From Methylophaga sp. (GTDB lineage: Bacteria > Pseudomonadota > Gammaproteobacteria > Nitrosococcales > Methylophagaceae), in the NCBI GenBank assembly GCA_024636315.1, contig JAGXHJ010000033.1, positions 1 to 62,594 of the forward strand: a stretch of 62,594 nucleotides of DNA, in the 5' to 3' direction. Below the pieces are notes generated by a model that saw nothing but the letters and a program-made list of their open reading frames with translations, was not told the DNA's origin and made no database searches. Shown here piece after piece: positions 16,127 through 26,033 of this stretch; positions within the stretch are counted from its first letter, which is position 1, and every line of letters begins with the position of its first letter. The position numbers and the translations under genes are program-made.

Positions 16127-16911
16127 TTACATTTCTTTCCGAGAGGTTTTACACTCATAGTACACACGCTGGCACACAGTCATCATCCTTATATAGTTCT
16201 TCGGAAGCAAACTTATTACTTTCGAATGCGGCTGCCTGCACACATTTTTTAACTCATCTTGGCTATAGCCAAGATTTCGGCATGCGCCACGATTAACATT
16301 AAGAAACGAATAGTCATCGGCAGAAAATATAAAAATCTCTGTCAAAGAATTTTCAAAGATATTTCCATAGCGAACTTCTATTTTATCGGCACTATCTTTA
16401 TAAAAATTTAAGCGAGGTAAAAGTATTGCCAGCACCAGCATCAAAAAGACAGACGGGCTGACCATAACGATGAGTGTATCGCTGTTAATACCAGTAAAGG
16501 TTTTATGTGCGTTACTAGCCGCGAAGTTAACTGCTGACATGGCGGTGTAATGCATACCAGACGTAGCGCTACCCATTGCTAACGCACTAAGAAATTGTCT
16601 TTTATTGAACAGAAAAGTGCTACCTTGTCTAAGCCTTCCCCCTTGCAGCGTTAACGCCACGGTTGCTAAGGCGACTGCACCGATAATGGAAAGATCGAAT
16701 AAACCACTGTCATGGGTCATGGTTGCATTCAAACGGACAGTAGCCATTCCCATATAGTGCATGAGTCCAATACCCGAACCTAACAACACACCACTTAGCA
16801 ATAAATGTTTTAACGATCTATGCAAAGGATTAAAACTCACCAAAATACAATAGGTAGAATCAATGCTAGATTCATTTAGATAACGAAGCTGAGACTTCCA
16901 GTAAAAACCCT
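16127..16911 (-). pseudogene. Decayed MHYT-domain sensor gene
   Basis: The frame contains two of the three internal motifs of the MHYT membrane sensor domain (GIGLMHYMGMATVR and SATSGMHYTAMSAVNF) with intervening membrane helices, followed by the start of a PAS-like domain (GNIFENSLTEIFIFSADDY). The first MHYT repeat and its helices are missing: upstream of the TTG at 16843 the frame continues only to a TAA near 16912, with no ATG or GTG start giving a sensible N-terminus. After the PAS opening the sequence loses family resemblance and stops at 16127. No GGDEF or EAL domain follows. It is best read as a fragment of an MHYT-PAS signalling protein truncated at both ends, lying between rnpB and mraZ. 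Confidence 0.7.
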
Positions 16912-17216
16912 TTTAAAGCTTTTACCTGTTTAAATACTGTAGATAAGTTGAGAACAACTATTTCCACCATCCGGTTTCTAGATATCATCCGCGAGTAATG
17001 TTTTTTATCTCTAGGTTCTTTAGCTTGTTTAGGCAATATTACAAGTTTATTTCGGCATTAAAAATAGCTCCGACATCTAGAATCTACATTAACTTACGAT
17101 GCCAGTTTAATGATACAAAAGTAGTCCTTAGTTTTTCGCTATTTAGTATATCCCCCACTCTTACAAAACGCCGCTAAGTCATTGTGTGTAAAAGAGGATT
17201 TGGGACATTATCCTGC
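16912..17216. other. Non-coding stretch before the dcw promoter
   Basis: AT-rich sequence with stops in all frames and no recognisable RNA gene. It may hold worn remains of the 5' part of the MHYT gene, but I could not find the missing first MHYT motif in any reverse frame. Confidence 0.5.
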
Positions 17217-17245
17217 TTGACACACCCATTGTTCACTCCTATAGT
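17217..17245 (+). promoter_or_regulatory. Sigma-70 promoter of the dcw cluster
   Basis: TTGACA at 17217-17222 and TATAGT at 17240-17245 are separated by exactly 17 bases, a near-consensus promoter. The expected start of transcription is near 17252, about 50 bases before mraZ and just in front of the MraZ boxes. Confidence 0.85.
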
Positions 17246-17253
17246 GTCTTTAA

Positions 17254-17278
17254 GTGGGTAATTGTGGATCAAAGTGGA
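17254..17278 (+). promoter_or_regulatory. MraZ operator: three GTGG(G/A) boxes at 10-bp spacing
   Basis: GTGGG at 17254, GTGGA at 17264 and GTGGA at 17274 form a direct repeat with one-helical-turn spacing. In E. coli MraZ represses its own operon by binding repeated TGGGN/GTGGG boxes at the same spacing between promoter and gene. Placement just past the predicted transcription start suggests direct repression by roadblock or promoter occlusion. Confidence 0.85.
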
Positions 17279-17300
17279 TCAACTAACTTGAGGATGACCA

Positions 17301-17753
17301 GTGTTTCGAGGCGTAGCAACATTTAATCTAGATGCAAAAGGACGGATGGCCATTCCAGCCAAGTTCCGTAAGCATCTTGACGTGTGTTGTGAAGGACGTC
17401 TTGTCGTGACAATTGATCATTCTGACCATTGTTTACAGTTATATCCTTTGCCTGAATGGGAAGGGGTTGAGCAAAAGTTATCTGAATTGCCGAGTTTAAA
17501 TCCTCAAGTACGTCGTTTGAAACGAATGTTGTTGGGCTATGCCACTGAATGTGAAATGGATAGCAATGGTCGTATTTTACTGCCTGCTAAGTTACGAGAG
17601 TTTGCCGGTTTGAATAAAAGTATGGTGATGATTGGCCAAGGTAATAAGTTTGAATTGTGGGATGAACAGACGTGGAATGCACTAATGGATGAGTGTTTAG
17701 AAGAAAATTTTGACGGTATTCTACCTGTTGAATTAGAAAGTCTCTCAATTTAA
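17301..17753 (+). CDS. mraZ: Transcriptional regulator MraZ
   Basis: DNA-binding autorepressor of the dcw cluster, acting as a ring of subunits. Both halves of the duplicated SpoVT/AbrB-like fold are seen with their DxxxR motifs: LDAKGRMAIPAKFR near residue 10 and MDSNGRILLPAKLR near residue 90. Length 150 is standard. It is first in the cluster, preceded by a strong promoter and three boxes it probably binds. RBS is TGAGGATGACC. rsmH follows after 9 bases. Confidence 0.97.
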   Translation: MFRGVATFNLDAKGRMAIPAKFRKHLDVCCEGRLVVTIDHSDHCLQLYPLPEWEGVEQKLSELPSLNPQVRRLKRMLLGYATECEMDSNGRILLPAKLREFAGLNKSMVMIGQGNKFELWDEQTWNALMDECLEENFDGILPVELESLSI

Positions 17754-17762
17754 GGCGCACTT

Positions 17763-18701
17763 ATGACGGTTAGTCGTTCGGAACATCTACCGGTTTTATT
17801 AAATGAGGCTGTAGCAGCTTTAGCAATTAAAGCTGATGGCATTTATGTCGATGGTACCTTTGGTCGTGGCGGTCATGCCCGTCAAATATTGACGCATTTA
17901 TCTGCTGATGGACAATTACTCGGTTTAGATAAAGATCCAGCGGCTATTGCTGTAGGACAACATTTGGCACTTCACGATCCACGTTTTAGTATTGAGCAAT
18001 GTTCATTTGCTGAGTTAGCTACAGCGGTACAAACTCGTGGGTGGCAAGGCAAAATCAATGGCATTTTGTTAGATATTGGTGTGTCTTCACCACAGCTTGA
18101 TGAAGCTGAACGAGGGTTTAGCTTTCAAAAAGATGGACCATTAGATATGCGAATGAACCCTGATGTAGGGATCAGTGCCGCAGAGTGGTTAGCAACCGCT
18201 GAAATGGAAGATATTGCCTATGTGATTAAAACCTATGGTGAAGAAAAATTTGGAACACGCATTGCTCGTGCGATAGTTGAAACTCGAGATACATCGCCGA
18301 TCACTACGACAAAGCAGTTGGCAGATTTAGCCGATAAGGCCAGCCCTTTTCGTGAAAAACACAAACATCCCGCAACGCGAACTTTCCAAGCAATACGTAT
18401 TTATATCAATAATGAATTAGGTGATTTGACTACAGGTTTGGAGCAGGCATTAGATGTACTTGCTGTCGGTGGGCGATTAGCTGTAATTAGTTTCCATTCA
18501 TTGGAAGATCGCATCGTTAAACGTTATTTCCGTGAACAAGCAAAAGGTGATGATTTACCGTCATATTTCCCTATACGCGCTGATGAGCTTAATCCGCGCG
18601 TTAAATTGGTCGGCAAAGCTATCAAAGCGGGCAAGGATGAGTTAGCCGTTAACCCTCGTGCACGAAGTGCTGTCTTGCGTATAGTCGAGAAACTGATGTG
18701 A
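17763..18701 (+). CDS. rsmH: 16S rRNA (cytosine(1402)-N(4))-methyltransferase RsmH
   Basis: S-adenosylmethionine enzyme that methylates N4 of C1402 in the ribosomal P site, complementing RsmI. Motifs: [10 protein letters not shown] at the N-terminus, SAM-binding [46 protein letters not shown] and the late [17 protein letters not shown]. 312 residues is normal. It overlaps ftsL by 4 bases. Confidence 0.97.
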   Translation: MTVSRSEHLPVLLNEAVAALAIKADGIYVDGTFGRGGHARQILTHLSADGQLLGLDKDPAAIAVGQHLALHDPRFSIEQCSFAELATAVQTRGWQGKINGILLDIGVSSPQLDEAERGFSFQKDGPLDMRMNPDVGISAAEWLATAEMEDIAYVIKTYGEEKFGTRIARAIVETRDTSPITTTKQLADLADKASPFREKHKHPATRTFQAIRIYINNELGDLTTGLEQALDVLAVGGRLAVISFHSLEDRIVKRYFREQAKGDDLPSYFPIRADELNPRVKLVGKAIKAGKDELAVNPRARSAVLRIVEKLM

Positions 18702-18991
18702 TGATGCTTGATAAATTAGAGCCATTACGAATTGAATTGCCATTATTGGTGATTGTTATAGCGGTAATTATTACCGCCGTAGGTGTCGTTTATAGCAAAC
18801 ATCTTGGTCGTATAGAGTTCGTAGCACTACAAAAGTTAGAGCAAAGACGTGATCATCTCAACGAGGAATGGGGTCGTTTACTGTTGGAACAAAGCACTTG
18901 GGCAAGCCCTGCCAGAATTGAGCAACAAGCGGAGCTCCGTTTAGAAATGGTTGCTCCAACAGCTGATATGACGGTGGTTATTAAACCATGA
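18698..18991 (+). CDS. ftsL: Cell division protein FtsL
   Basis: 97-residue bitopic divisome protein that forms a complex with FtsB and FtsQ and activates FtsWI. One membrane helix at about 13-32 ([19 protein letters not shown]) is followed by a periplasmic coiled-coil ([19 protein letters not shown]) and a short tail ([13 protein letters not shown]). FtsL diverges strongly in sequence; position between rsmH and ftsI, length and topology support the call. Overlaps both neighbours by 4 bases. Confidence 0.93.
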   Translation: MMMLDKLEPLRIELPLLVIVIAVIITAVGVVYSKHLGRIEFVALQKLEQRRDHLNEEWGRLLLEQSTWASPARIEQQAELRLEMVAPTADMTVVIKP

Positions 18992-20694
18992 GTAGTAGAG
19001 CTAACATAGTTACTCAGGTTGGCTCTTGGCGATTAAATCTGGTTCGCCTAGTCTTTATCTGTTTAGTACTTGGCCTCGCTTGGCGTTTGGCCGATATTCA
19101 AGTGTTAAATTCTGAGTTTTTACGTGGACAGGGCGATGCACGCCATCTTCGTGATGTTACTGTCTCGGCTCATCGCGGCATGATACTAGACAGGCATGAC
19201 GAACCATTGGCGATAAGTACGCCGGTTGATTCGGTATGGGTTAATCCGCAAGACATATCTATTGATGATACTAAGTTATCAGAACTTGCTGAGTTGTTAG
19301 CGATCCATATCAGTGCCGTTAAGAAAAAAATTGTAGCCAATAAATCACGTGAGTTTATCTATTTAAAAAGGCGTATATCACCTGAGCTAGCGGATAAAGT
19401 GAAACAGCTCAATATTACTGGTGTGGCGTTACAGCGAGAATATAAACGTTATTATCCTGCCGGTGAAGTTACTGCCCACTTGATTGGATTTACCAATGTG
19501 GATGATAAGGGCCAGGAAGGACTAGAGTTAACTCATGACGAGACTTTAAAGGGTGTGCCAGGTTTAAAACGAATGATGCGTGATCGATATGGCCGTTACG
19601 TAGGTGGTGGCGAGCAACTGAAGGCTAGTAAGCCAGGAGAAGATATTCGATTAAGTATCGATTTACGCCTGCAATATTTAAGTTATCAAGCTCTTAAAGC
19701 TGCCGTTAATAAATACCACGCGCATTCAGGTTCTGCCGTTATTTTAGATATAGAAACAGGTGAAGTATTGGCGATGGTCAATCAGCCCGCTTTTAATCCG
19801 AATAATCGCCGTGGACTAAGTGCCAGTGATTATCGTAATCGTGCCGTTATTGATTTGTTTGAACCAGGTTCAACAGTGAAACCCTTTACGGTCGCGACTG
19901 GCCTGAAATCAGGAAAATTCACAGAAGATTCAATAATTAATACCAATCCAGGCTACTTTAATGCTGGTGGACATACCATACAAGATCACCATAATTTAGG
20001 TGAAATAAACTTGGCGACGTTGATTCAAAAATCTAGCAATGTGGGTGCAAGTAAAGTCGCCTTGGCTTTAGAGCCTGAAGAATTATGGCAAGGCTTTTCA
20101 TCGTTTGGCTTAGGTCAGCCAACGGGCGCTTATTTCCCTGGTGAAGCAATGGGAAGCTTACCTGACCTGCAAACATGGGGCGCGTTTGATCGAGCAACCT
20201 TAGCATTTGGTTATGGCCTAGCAACATCAACTTTACAGTTGGCTCGTGCTTATATGGTACTTGCCAATGGCGGCATTCTACGACCAGTGAGTTTAATGAA
20301 AACGGATAATTTACCCGATGGACGTCGGGTTTTTTCAAGTGACACCATTAAACATATACTGGGAATGATGGAAAGAGTTGCTTTACCTGGTGGTACTGCC
20401 GAAAAGGCGGCCGTGGAAAATTATAGAGTTGCAGGTAAAACTGGCACCGCTAAAAAAGCATCGAGAGGCGGCTATTCAGATGCAAAATATGTATCAGTAT
20501 TTGCTGGAGTGATTCCAGCTAGTAAGCCAAGGTTAGCAATGGTAGTGATGATTGATGAACCTCAAGGTCGCGTTTATTACGGTGGATTAGTCGCCGCGCC
20601 AGTATTTTCAGCCGTGATGACGAGTGCGATGCGCTTGCTCAATATTGACCCAGATAATTTACCTGAGTCACGCATGTTGGTGGCGCAACAATGA
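18988..20694 (+). CDS. ftsI: Septal peptidoglycan transpeptidase FtsI (PBP3)
   Basis: Class B penicillin-binding protein that crosslinks septal peptidoglycan with FtsW. One N-terminal membrane helix (about 15-35), a pedestal domain, then the transpeptidase with the three active-site motifs: S295-x-x-K in PGSTVKPF, SSN at 349-351, and KTGT starting at K484. The length of 568 fits E. coli (588). No missing catalytic residues. Start overlaps ftsL and stop overlaps murE by 4 bases each. Confidence 0.97.
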   Translation: MSSRANIVTQVGSWRLNLVRLVFICLVLGLAWRLADIQVLNSEFLRGQGDARHLRDVTVSAHRGMILDRHDEPLAISTPVDSVWVNPQDISIDDTKLSELAELLAIHISAVKKKIVANKSREFIYLKRRISPELADKVKQLNITGVALQREYKRYYPAGEVTAHLIGFTNVDDKGQEGLELTHDETLKGVPGLKRMMRDRYGRYVGGGEQLKASKPGEDIRLSIDLRLQYLSYQALKAAVNKYHAHSGSAVILDIETGEVLAMVNQPAFNPNNRRGLSASDYRNRAVIDLFEPGSTVKPFTVATGLKSGKFTEDSIINTNPGYFNAGGHTIQDHHNLGEINLATLIQKSSNVGASKVALALEPEELWQGFSSFGLGQPTGAYFPGEAMGSLPDLQTWGAFDRATLAFGYGLATSTLQLARAYMVLANGGILRPVSLMKTDNLPDGRRVFSSDTIKHILGMMERVALPGGTAEKAAVENYRVAGKTGTAKKASRGGYSDAKYVSVFAGVIPASKPRLAMVVMIDEPQGRVYYGGLVAAPVFSAVMTSAMRLLNIDPDNLPESRMLVAQQ

Positions 20695-22238
20695 TGGTCA
20701 CCAATAAACAGTCTTTATCAATGCTGTTAGCAGGCATGATGACAGATCCGTCTGTGCTTGGCGAACTAACCGTAACGGGATTGACTTTAGATAGCCGACA
20801 AGTACAACACGGCAATTTATTTATCTCGTTGTCAGCAAATAAAGAGCAACGCACCTTATATATAGAGCAAGCACTTACATTAGGCGCGATAGTTATCTTA
20901 TTTGATGCTAGTCATGTGCTATCTGAACAAGAAACTGTGGCTTTAGCTGAAGGAAATGTTGAAGCCTATCCTATTAAAAAATTGGCAGATAAAGTAGGTG
21001 AAATTGCTGCTCGTTTTTATGGTCATCCTTCATTAGCGATGACCGTAATTGCAGTGACCGGCACTAACGGTAAAACCTCAGTGAGTCAGTTTATTGCTCA
21101 AAGTTTAGAATTTTTAGGACTTCCTTGTGGCGTTATTGGCACATTAGGGATTGGTAGACTTAATGATTTACAGTCTAGTGGTATGACCACGCCGGACCCT
21201 ATTAGCTTGCAAGCTGCACTAGCAGATTTTTGTCAGCAAACAATAAAATATGCAGTAATAGAGGCATCATCACATGCGCTTGAGCAAGGTCGATTGAATA
21301 GCGTAGATGTTGATGTGGCAGTGCTGACAAATTTAAGTCGCGATCATCTAGATTATCATCAGGACATGGTTAGTTATGCCGCTGCAAAACAGCGTTTGTT
21401 TGAGATGGCTAACCTTAAAACAGCCGTGATAAATAGCGATGATGGCTTTGGAAAGTCATTACTGACACGTTTGGCGGCAAACAATGGTCTCACTGTGATG
21501 AGTTATAGCAGTAAAGGCCAAGACGCTGTGTCACTACAAGCTCAAGCTATAGACGCAACAAGTGATGGCGTAAATTTTAAATTGGTCAGAGAATCGTCTT
21601 CAGGACATATAGACAGTAGTTTATTAGGTCGATTTAATGTCGATAACCTATTGGCTACAGCCGCAAGTTTATTGGCGATAAATGTGCCATTCGATGATGT
21701 GACAAAAGCCTTGGCGCAATGTCATTCGGTTGAAGGTCGTATGCAATGTTATGGCGGTAATCAACAGCCGCATCTGGTAATTGATTTTGCACATACGCCA
21801 GATGCATTAGAGCAGGCATTAAAATCATTACGAGTTCACCTAACAAATAATGGCCAATTATGGTGTGTCTTTGGCTGTGGTGGCGATCGTGATGTGGGTA
21901 AGCGGGCAGTGATGGGGCAGATAGCTGAACTTTATGCCGATAATATCGTATTGACCGATGATAACCCACGAAGTGAAACGCCTGCGGCCATAGTGCACGA
22001 TATTTTATCGGGCATTAAAGAACAGCAAAAAGTGCATATTGAGCATGATCGTAAGCTAGCGATTACTTACGTGATAACTCATGCAAATGAAGCCGATATG
22101 GTGTTACTTGCAGGTAAAGGACATGAACAATATCAAGAAATCGCTGGCGTAAAACATCCGTTTAGCGATGCTGTAGTTGTTAAACAAGTTTTACTTGCCG
22201 CCAATGATGCCACTCAATCATTACTGAGGTCTAAATAG
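20691..22238 (+). CDS. murE: UDP-MurNAc-L-Ala-D-Glu:meso-diaminopimelate ligase
   Basis: Adds meso-diaminopimelate to the growing stem peptide. The ATP loop VTGTNGKTSVSQF is present, and the DNPR motif at 424-427 is the signature for meso-DAP rather than lysine, as expected of a Gram-negative wall. The Mur ligase domain order is complete in 515 residues. ATGATGG at the start overlaps the ftsI stop. murF begins on the last base of murE. Confidence 0.97.
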   Translation: MMVTNKQSLSMLLAGMMTDPSVLGELTVTGLTLDSRQVQHGNLFISLSANKEQRTLYIEQALTLGAIVILFDASHVLSEQETVALAEGNVEAYPIKKLADKVGEIAARFYGHPSLAMTVIAVTGTNGKTSVSQFIAQSLEFLGLPCGVIGTLGIGRLNDLQSSGMTTPDPISLQAALADFCQQTIKYAVIEASSHALEQGRLNSVDVDVAVLTNLSRDHLDYHQDMVSYAAAKQRLFEMANLKTAVINSDDGFGKSLLTRLAANNGLTVMSYSSKGQDAVSLQAQAIDATSDGVNFKLVRESSSGHIDSSLLGRFNVDNLLATAASLLAINVPFDDVTKALAQCHSVEGRMQCYGGNQQPHLVIDFAHTPDALEQALKSLRVHLTNNGQLWCVFGCGGDRDVGKRAVMGQIAELYADNIVLTDDNPRSETPAAIVHDILSGIKEQQKVHIEHDRKLAITYVITHANEADMVLLAGKGHEQYQEIAGVKHPFSDAVVVKQVLLAANDATQSLLRSK

Positions 22239-23593
22239 TGAGTCTTCCATTATATTTATCTGAAATTGCAGCGGTTTTAGGCTGTGATAAACCGGTTGTC
22301 GATGTAGTGATAACAGGTACTGCAATTGATAGCCGAAAAGTGCTACTAGGATCTTTATTTGTTGCGATTGAGGGTGAGCATGTTAATGGCCATGATTATA
22401 TTGCTGCCGCCAGACAGGCAGGAGCCAGTGCTGCACTTGTGTCAGTAAGACAACATGATCCTTTACCACAATTAGTGGTGGGTGATGTGGTGCAAGCATT
22501 TGGTGTTATAGCAAAATTTTGGCGTCAACAAAGTGATGCAAAGGTTGTTGCTGTAACCGGAAGTAATGGCAAAACCACAGTCAAAGAAATGATTGCCGCA
22601 ATACTGCGTCAATGTGGTGCTGTTATCGCCACACAAGGTAATTTAAACAATGAACTGGGTGTACCACTAACTTTAACTCGTTTAAGTGCCTCGACTGATT
22701 ATGCAGTAATAGAAATGGGAGCGAATCACCGAGGTGAGATTTCGCGACTAGTTGAGATGGCTCAACCACAGTTTTCAGCTATAAATAATGTAGCCGCAGC
22801 TCACTTAGAAGGTTTTGGTGATTTGATGGGCGTAGCAAAAGCAAAAGCAGAGATATTCCTCGGTCTAGCAGATGATGGGGTGGGCGTATTCAATGCGGAT
22901 ATGGATTTTGTTAACGAGTGGAAGCAAGTGCTTGCTAACAGAAAAGGTATAAGTTTTGCCTTGGCTAATGATGCTGATATCACAGCAAAAGACTTACAGC
23001 TTGATACCGGTTCGAGTCATTTCATGGTCGAGCTTTCAGGTGAATTTCACTATATCAATGTGCCATTGCCAGGAATACATAATGTAGCCAATGCACTTGC
23101 TGCTATAGCTATTACTCATGCGATGGGTATTCCTGCTCAGGCGATGGTTAAGGGTTTAGTAACCATGGCTGCAGTGCCTCATAGATTGCAATTACGCAAA
23201 GGGCTTAATCAATCGCAATTAATTGATGATAGTTACAACGCAAATCCTGGTTCATACAAGCAGGCCTTAGCGACGTTAGCGACATTTTCCGGTGAACATT
23301 GGTTAGTGTTAGGCGACTTTGGTGAATTGGGTGCAGATAGTGAACGCTTACATACTCAAATGGGCATCGATGCGAGGAAAGCAGGTGTCGAGCGATTATG
23401 GACAGTGGGTGTGCAAAGTGAAAATGCTTGTGAGACTTTCGGTGATGGCGCTCAACATTTCGACGATGTAGAAGCGCTTGAAGCAATGCTTAAACAAACC
23501 ATCACAAAAGATGTGACTTGTTTAATTAAGGGCTCACGCTTTATGAAGTTAGATAAGCTGGCAGATTCGCTAGCGGAAGAGGGTAAAGCCTGA
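22238..23593 (+). CDS. murF: UDP-MurNAc-tripeptide:D-Ala-D-Ala ligase
   Basis: Attaches D-Ala-D-Ala to finish the UDP-MurNAc pentapeptide. ATP loop [13 protein letters not shown], the [12 protein letters not shown] segment and [10 protein letters not shown] (substrate region) are typical. 451 residues. Start is GTG at 22238, sharing one base with the murE stop. Its dipeptide substrate comes from Ddl and Alr, both encoded in this window. Confidence 0.97.
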   Translation: MSLPLYLSEIAAVLGCDKPVVDVVITGTAIDSRKVLLGSLFVAIEGEHVNGHDYIAAARQAGASAALVSVRQHDPLPQLVVGDVVQAFGVIAKFWRQQSDAKVVAVTGSNGKTTVKEMIAAILRQCGAVIATQGNLNNELGVPLTLTRLSASTDYAVIEMGANHRGEISRLVEMAQPQFSAINNVAAAHLEGFGDLMGVAKAKAEIFLGLADDGVGVFNADMDFVNEWKQVLANRKGISFALANDADITAKDLQLDTGSSHFMVELSGEFHYINVPLPGIHNVANALAAIAITHAMGIPAQAMVKGLVTMAAVPHRLQLRKGLNQSQLIDDSYNANPGSYKQALATLATFSGEHWLVLGDFGELGADSERLHTQMGIDARKAGVERLWTVGVQSENACETFGDGAQHFDDVEALEAMLKQTITKDVTCLIKGSRFMKLDKLADSLAEEGKA

Positions 23594-24675
23594 TGTTGTT
23601 ATCTCTGAGTGAATATCTAAGTCAGTACTATAGCGGTTTTAATGTATTTCAATATTTGACCTTACGTGCCATTTTAGGGGTCATAACCGCATTAGGCATC
23701 GCCTTAATTGTTGGGCCTACAATGATCCGACATTTAAGCTTTAAACAGATCGGCCAAGTCGTCCGTGATGATGGCCCCGAATCCCATTTGAGCAAAAGTG
23801 GTACGCCAACGATGGGAGGGGCATTGATCCTAGTGGCAATTGCGGTGAGTACATTGCTGTGGGCTAATTTAGGAAGTCGCTACGTTTGGGTTGCCCTGAT
23901 TGTGACCTTAGCTTTTGGTGTGATTGGTTTTGTTGACGATTACATTAAATTGGTTCGCCAAGATACCAGAGGTTTATTGAGTCGCTATAAATATTTATGG
24001 CAATCAGTTGTTGGCGGTGGCGCGGCCATTTTTTTATATATGACAGCAATTGGACCAGTAGAAACACAATTGATCGTGCCATTTTTTAAAGATGTTGTGA
24101 TACCGCTAGGTGGTTGGTATATGTTGCTGACTTATTTGGTGATTGTGGGTAGTAGTAATGCAGTAAATCTTACCGACGGTTTAGATGGCTTAGCGATAAT
24201 GCCAACGGTTATGGTCGCCGCCGCTTTAGGTTTATTTAGTTATGTGACAGGTCACGCAGAATTTGCTCGTTACCTTTCAATTCCCTATATACCGGGTGTC
24301 GGCGAGTTAACAGTGTTTTGTGCCACGATGGTCGGCGCTGGTTTGGGCTTCCTTTGGTTTAATACTTATCCTGCTCAGGTTTTTATGGGTGATATCGGTG
24401 CCTTAGCATTAGGTGCTGCTTTAGGTACGGTCTCAGTGCTGATTCATCAAGAATTGGTGTTATTGATTATGGGCGGCGTATTTGTTGTCGAGACCTTATC
24501 CGTCATTGTACAAGTGGGATCATATAAATTACGTGGTAAACGTGTCTTTTTAATGGCACCGATTCATCATCACTATGAATTAAAAGGTTGGCCTGAGCCA
24601 CGTATTATTGTGCGTTTCTGGATTATTACCGTATTTCTAGTATTAATCGGCCTAGCGAGTTTGAAAATACGATGA
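23593..24675 (+). CDS. mraY: Phospho-MurNAc-pentapeptide translocase MraY
   Basis: Inner-membrane enzyme that makes lipid I on undecaprenyl phosphate. The 360-residue, ten-helix protein has the key polar motifs: [18 protein letters not shown] (Asp pair), [23 protein letters not shown], and [15 protein letters not shown]. It lies between murF and murD with one-base and four-base overlaps. Confidence 0.98.
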   Translation: MLLSLSEYLSQYYSGFNVFQYLTLRAILGVITALGIALIVGPTMIRHLSFKQIGQVVRDDGPESHLSKSGTPTMGGALILVAIAVSTLLWANLGSRYVWVALIVTLAFGVIGFVDDYIKLVRQDTRGLLSRYKYLWQSVVGGGAAIFLYMTAIGPVETQLIVPFFKDVVIPLGGWYMLLTYLVIVGSSNAVNLTDGLDGLAIMPTVMVAAALGLFSYVTGHAEFARYLSIPYIPGVGELTVFCATMVGAGLGFLWFNTYPAQVFMGDIGALALGAALGTVSVLIHQELVLLIMGGVFVVETLSVIVQVGSYKLRGKRVFLMAPIHHHYELKGWPEPRIIVRFWIITVFLVLIGLASLKIR

Positions 24676-26033
24676 ACCTTATGCCTAATCAATCTACGCA
24701 TAGTCCGTCCTACCTGATTATTGGTCTTGGTCAAACAGGTTTGTCATGCGTGCGATTCTTGGTCAAGCAGGGTTATACCGTAGCAGTTATGGATACACGT
24801 GAACAACCACCAGGATTAGCCACATTACAGACGGAATACCCTGAAGTAATCGTCCATGTGGGTGGTTTAGATAGCCAATGGTTGCTCAAAGCAGATGTGA
24901 TTGTTATCAGCCCAGGTGTTGATCCACGTCTCCCAGAAATTAAATCTGCAAGGGAAGCGGGAATAAAGTTAGTAGGAGATATTGAATTATTTGCTCGTTA
25001 TGCTAACGCACCGATAGTAGCCATTACGGGTTCAAATGGTAAAAGTACAGTTACTACATTATTAGCTGAAATGGTCAAACACGCAGGACAAACGATGCGT
25101 GTCGGTGGCAATTTAGGAACTCCAGCGCTAGACCTTATTTGTGAGCCGGCGCCGAATTTCTATATCGTTGAATTATCGAGCTTTCAGTTAGAAACCGTAA
25201 CGTCATTGAATGCTTTTGCCGCTACTGTGCTTAATGTCAGCCCTGATCATCTTGACCGTTATGACAGCGTGCAAGACTATCAAACAGCTAAAGCACAGAT
25301 ATTTAATGGTGATGGTGTCATGGTAATTAATCGTGATGACATTATTGTGAAGGAGTTAGTACGCCTAGGACGCAACCAAATTGGCTTTAGTTTAGAAGCT
25401 AGTGAAGGTGTTGATTTTGGTGTTATCAATCAAAATGGTAAGCAGTGGCTAGCAGAAGGTAATCAAGCATTAATTGCCGTTGAAGATTTAAAAATTGTCG
25501 GCAAACATAATATTGCTAATGCACTGGCTGCTTTAGCTTTAGGTTCAGCAATGGGCTTATCAATGACAGGCATGCTAACGGCGTTACAGCAGTATTCAGG
25601 ATTGCCACATCGCTGTCGCTTGGTAGCTGAAAGTAAAAATATTCGCTGGTTTAATGATTCCAAAGCTACCAATGTCGGTGCAAGTATTGCCGCGATGGAA
25701 GGTTTAGAGGCTAGCGGAAAAATTATACTTATTGCCGGCGGTGAGGGCAAAGATCAAGATTTTTCACCTTTAACGGCAACCTTAAAACAGCATGTACGTG
25801 CAGTTATATTAATAGGTAGAGATGGCAAGTTAATCGCAGATGTAGTGCCGAAAGGTGTCGAGACCTATTATGCAACAACAATGCTGGATGCCGTTATGCA
25901 AGCTCGAGTGATAGCTCTAGCAGGCGATAGTGTGTTGTTATCGCCTGCTTGTGCCAGCTTTGATATGTTTAGTGGTTATGCTGAACGCGGCAATGTATTT
26001 GAATCAGCGGTTAGGGTGGTTGCATATGAATGA
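24672..26033 (+). CDS. murD: UDP-MurNAc-L-Ala:D-glutamate ligase
   Basis: Adds D-glutamate to UDP-MurNAc-L-alanine. It has the N-terminal UMP-binding Rossmann segment ([12 protein letters not shown]), the ATP loop [24 protein letters not shown], and the C-terminal signature [16 protein letters not shown]. 453 residues. An internal ATG at 24681 could also serve, but the outer ATG overlaps the mraY stop by 4 bases, as elsewhere in this cluster. It overlaps ftsW by 8 bases. Confidence 0.97.
   Translation: MNLMPNQSTHSPSYLIIGLGQTGLSCVRFLVKQGYTVAVMDTREQPPGLATLQTEYPEVIVHVGGLDSQWLLKADVIVISPGVDPRLPEIKSAREAGIKLVGDIELFARYANAPIVAITGSNGKSTVTTLLAEMVKHAGQTMRVGGNLGTPALDLICEPAPNFYIVELSSFQLETVTSLNAFAATVLNVSPDHLDRYDSVQDYQTAKAQIFNGDGVMVINRDDIIVKELVRLGRNQIGFSLEASEGVDFGVINQNGKQWLAEGNQALIAVEDLKIVGKHNIANALAALALGSAMGLSMTGMLTALQQYSGLPHRCRLVAESKNIRWFNDSKATNVGASIAAMEGLEASGKIILIAGGEGKDQDFSPLTATLKQHVRAVILIGRDGKLIADVVPKGVETYYATTMLDAVMQARVIALAGDSVLLSPACASFDMFSGYAERGNVFESAVRVVAYE

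Noticed and set aside
16096-17300. tRNA or small RNA gene in the long rnpB-mraZ spacer
   Set aside because: No cloverleaf or known RNA motif found; the region is explained by the MHYT relic and the dcw promoter.
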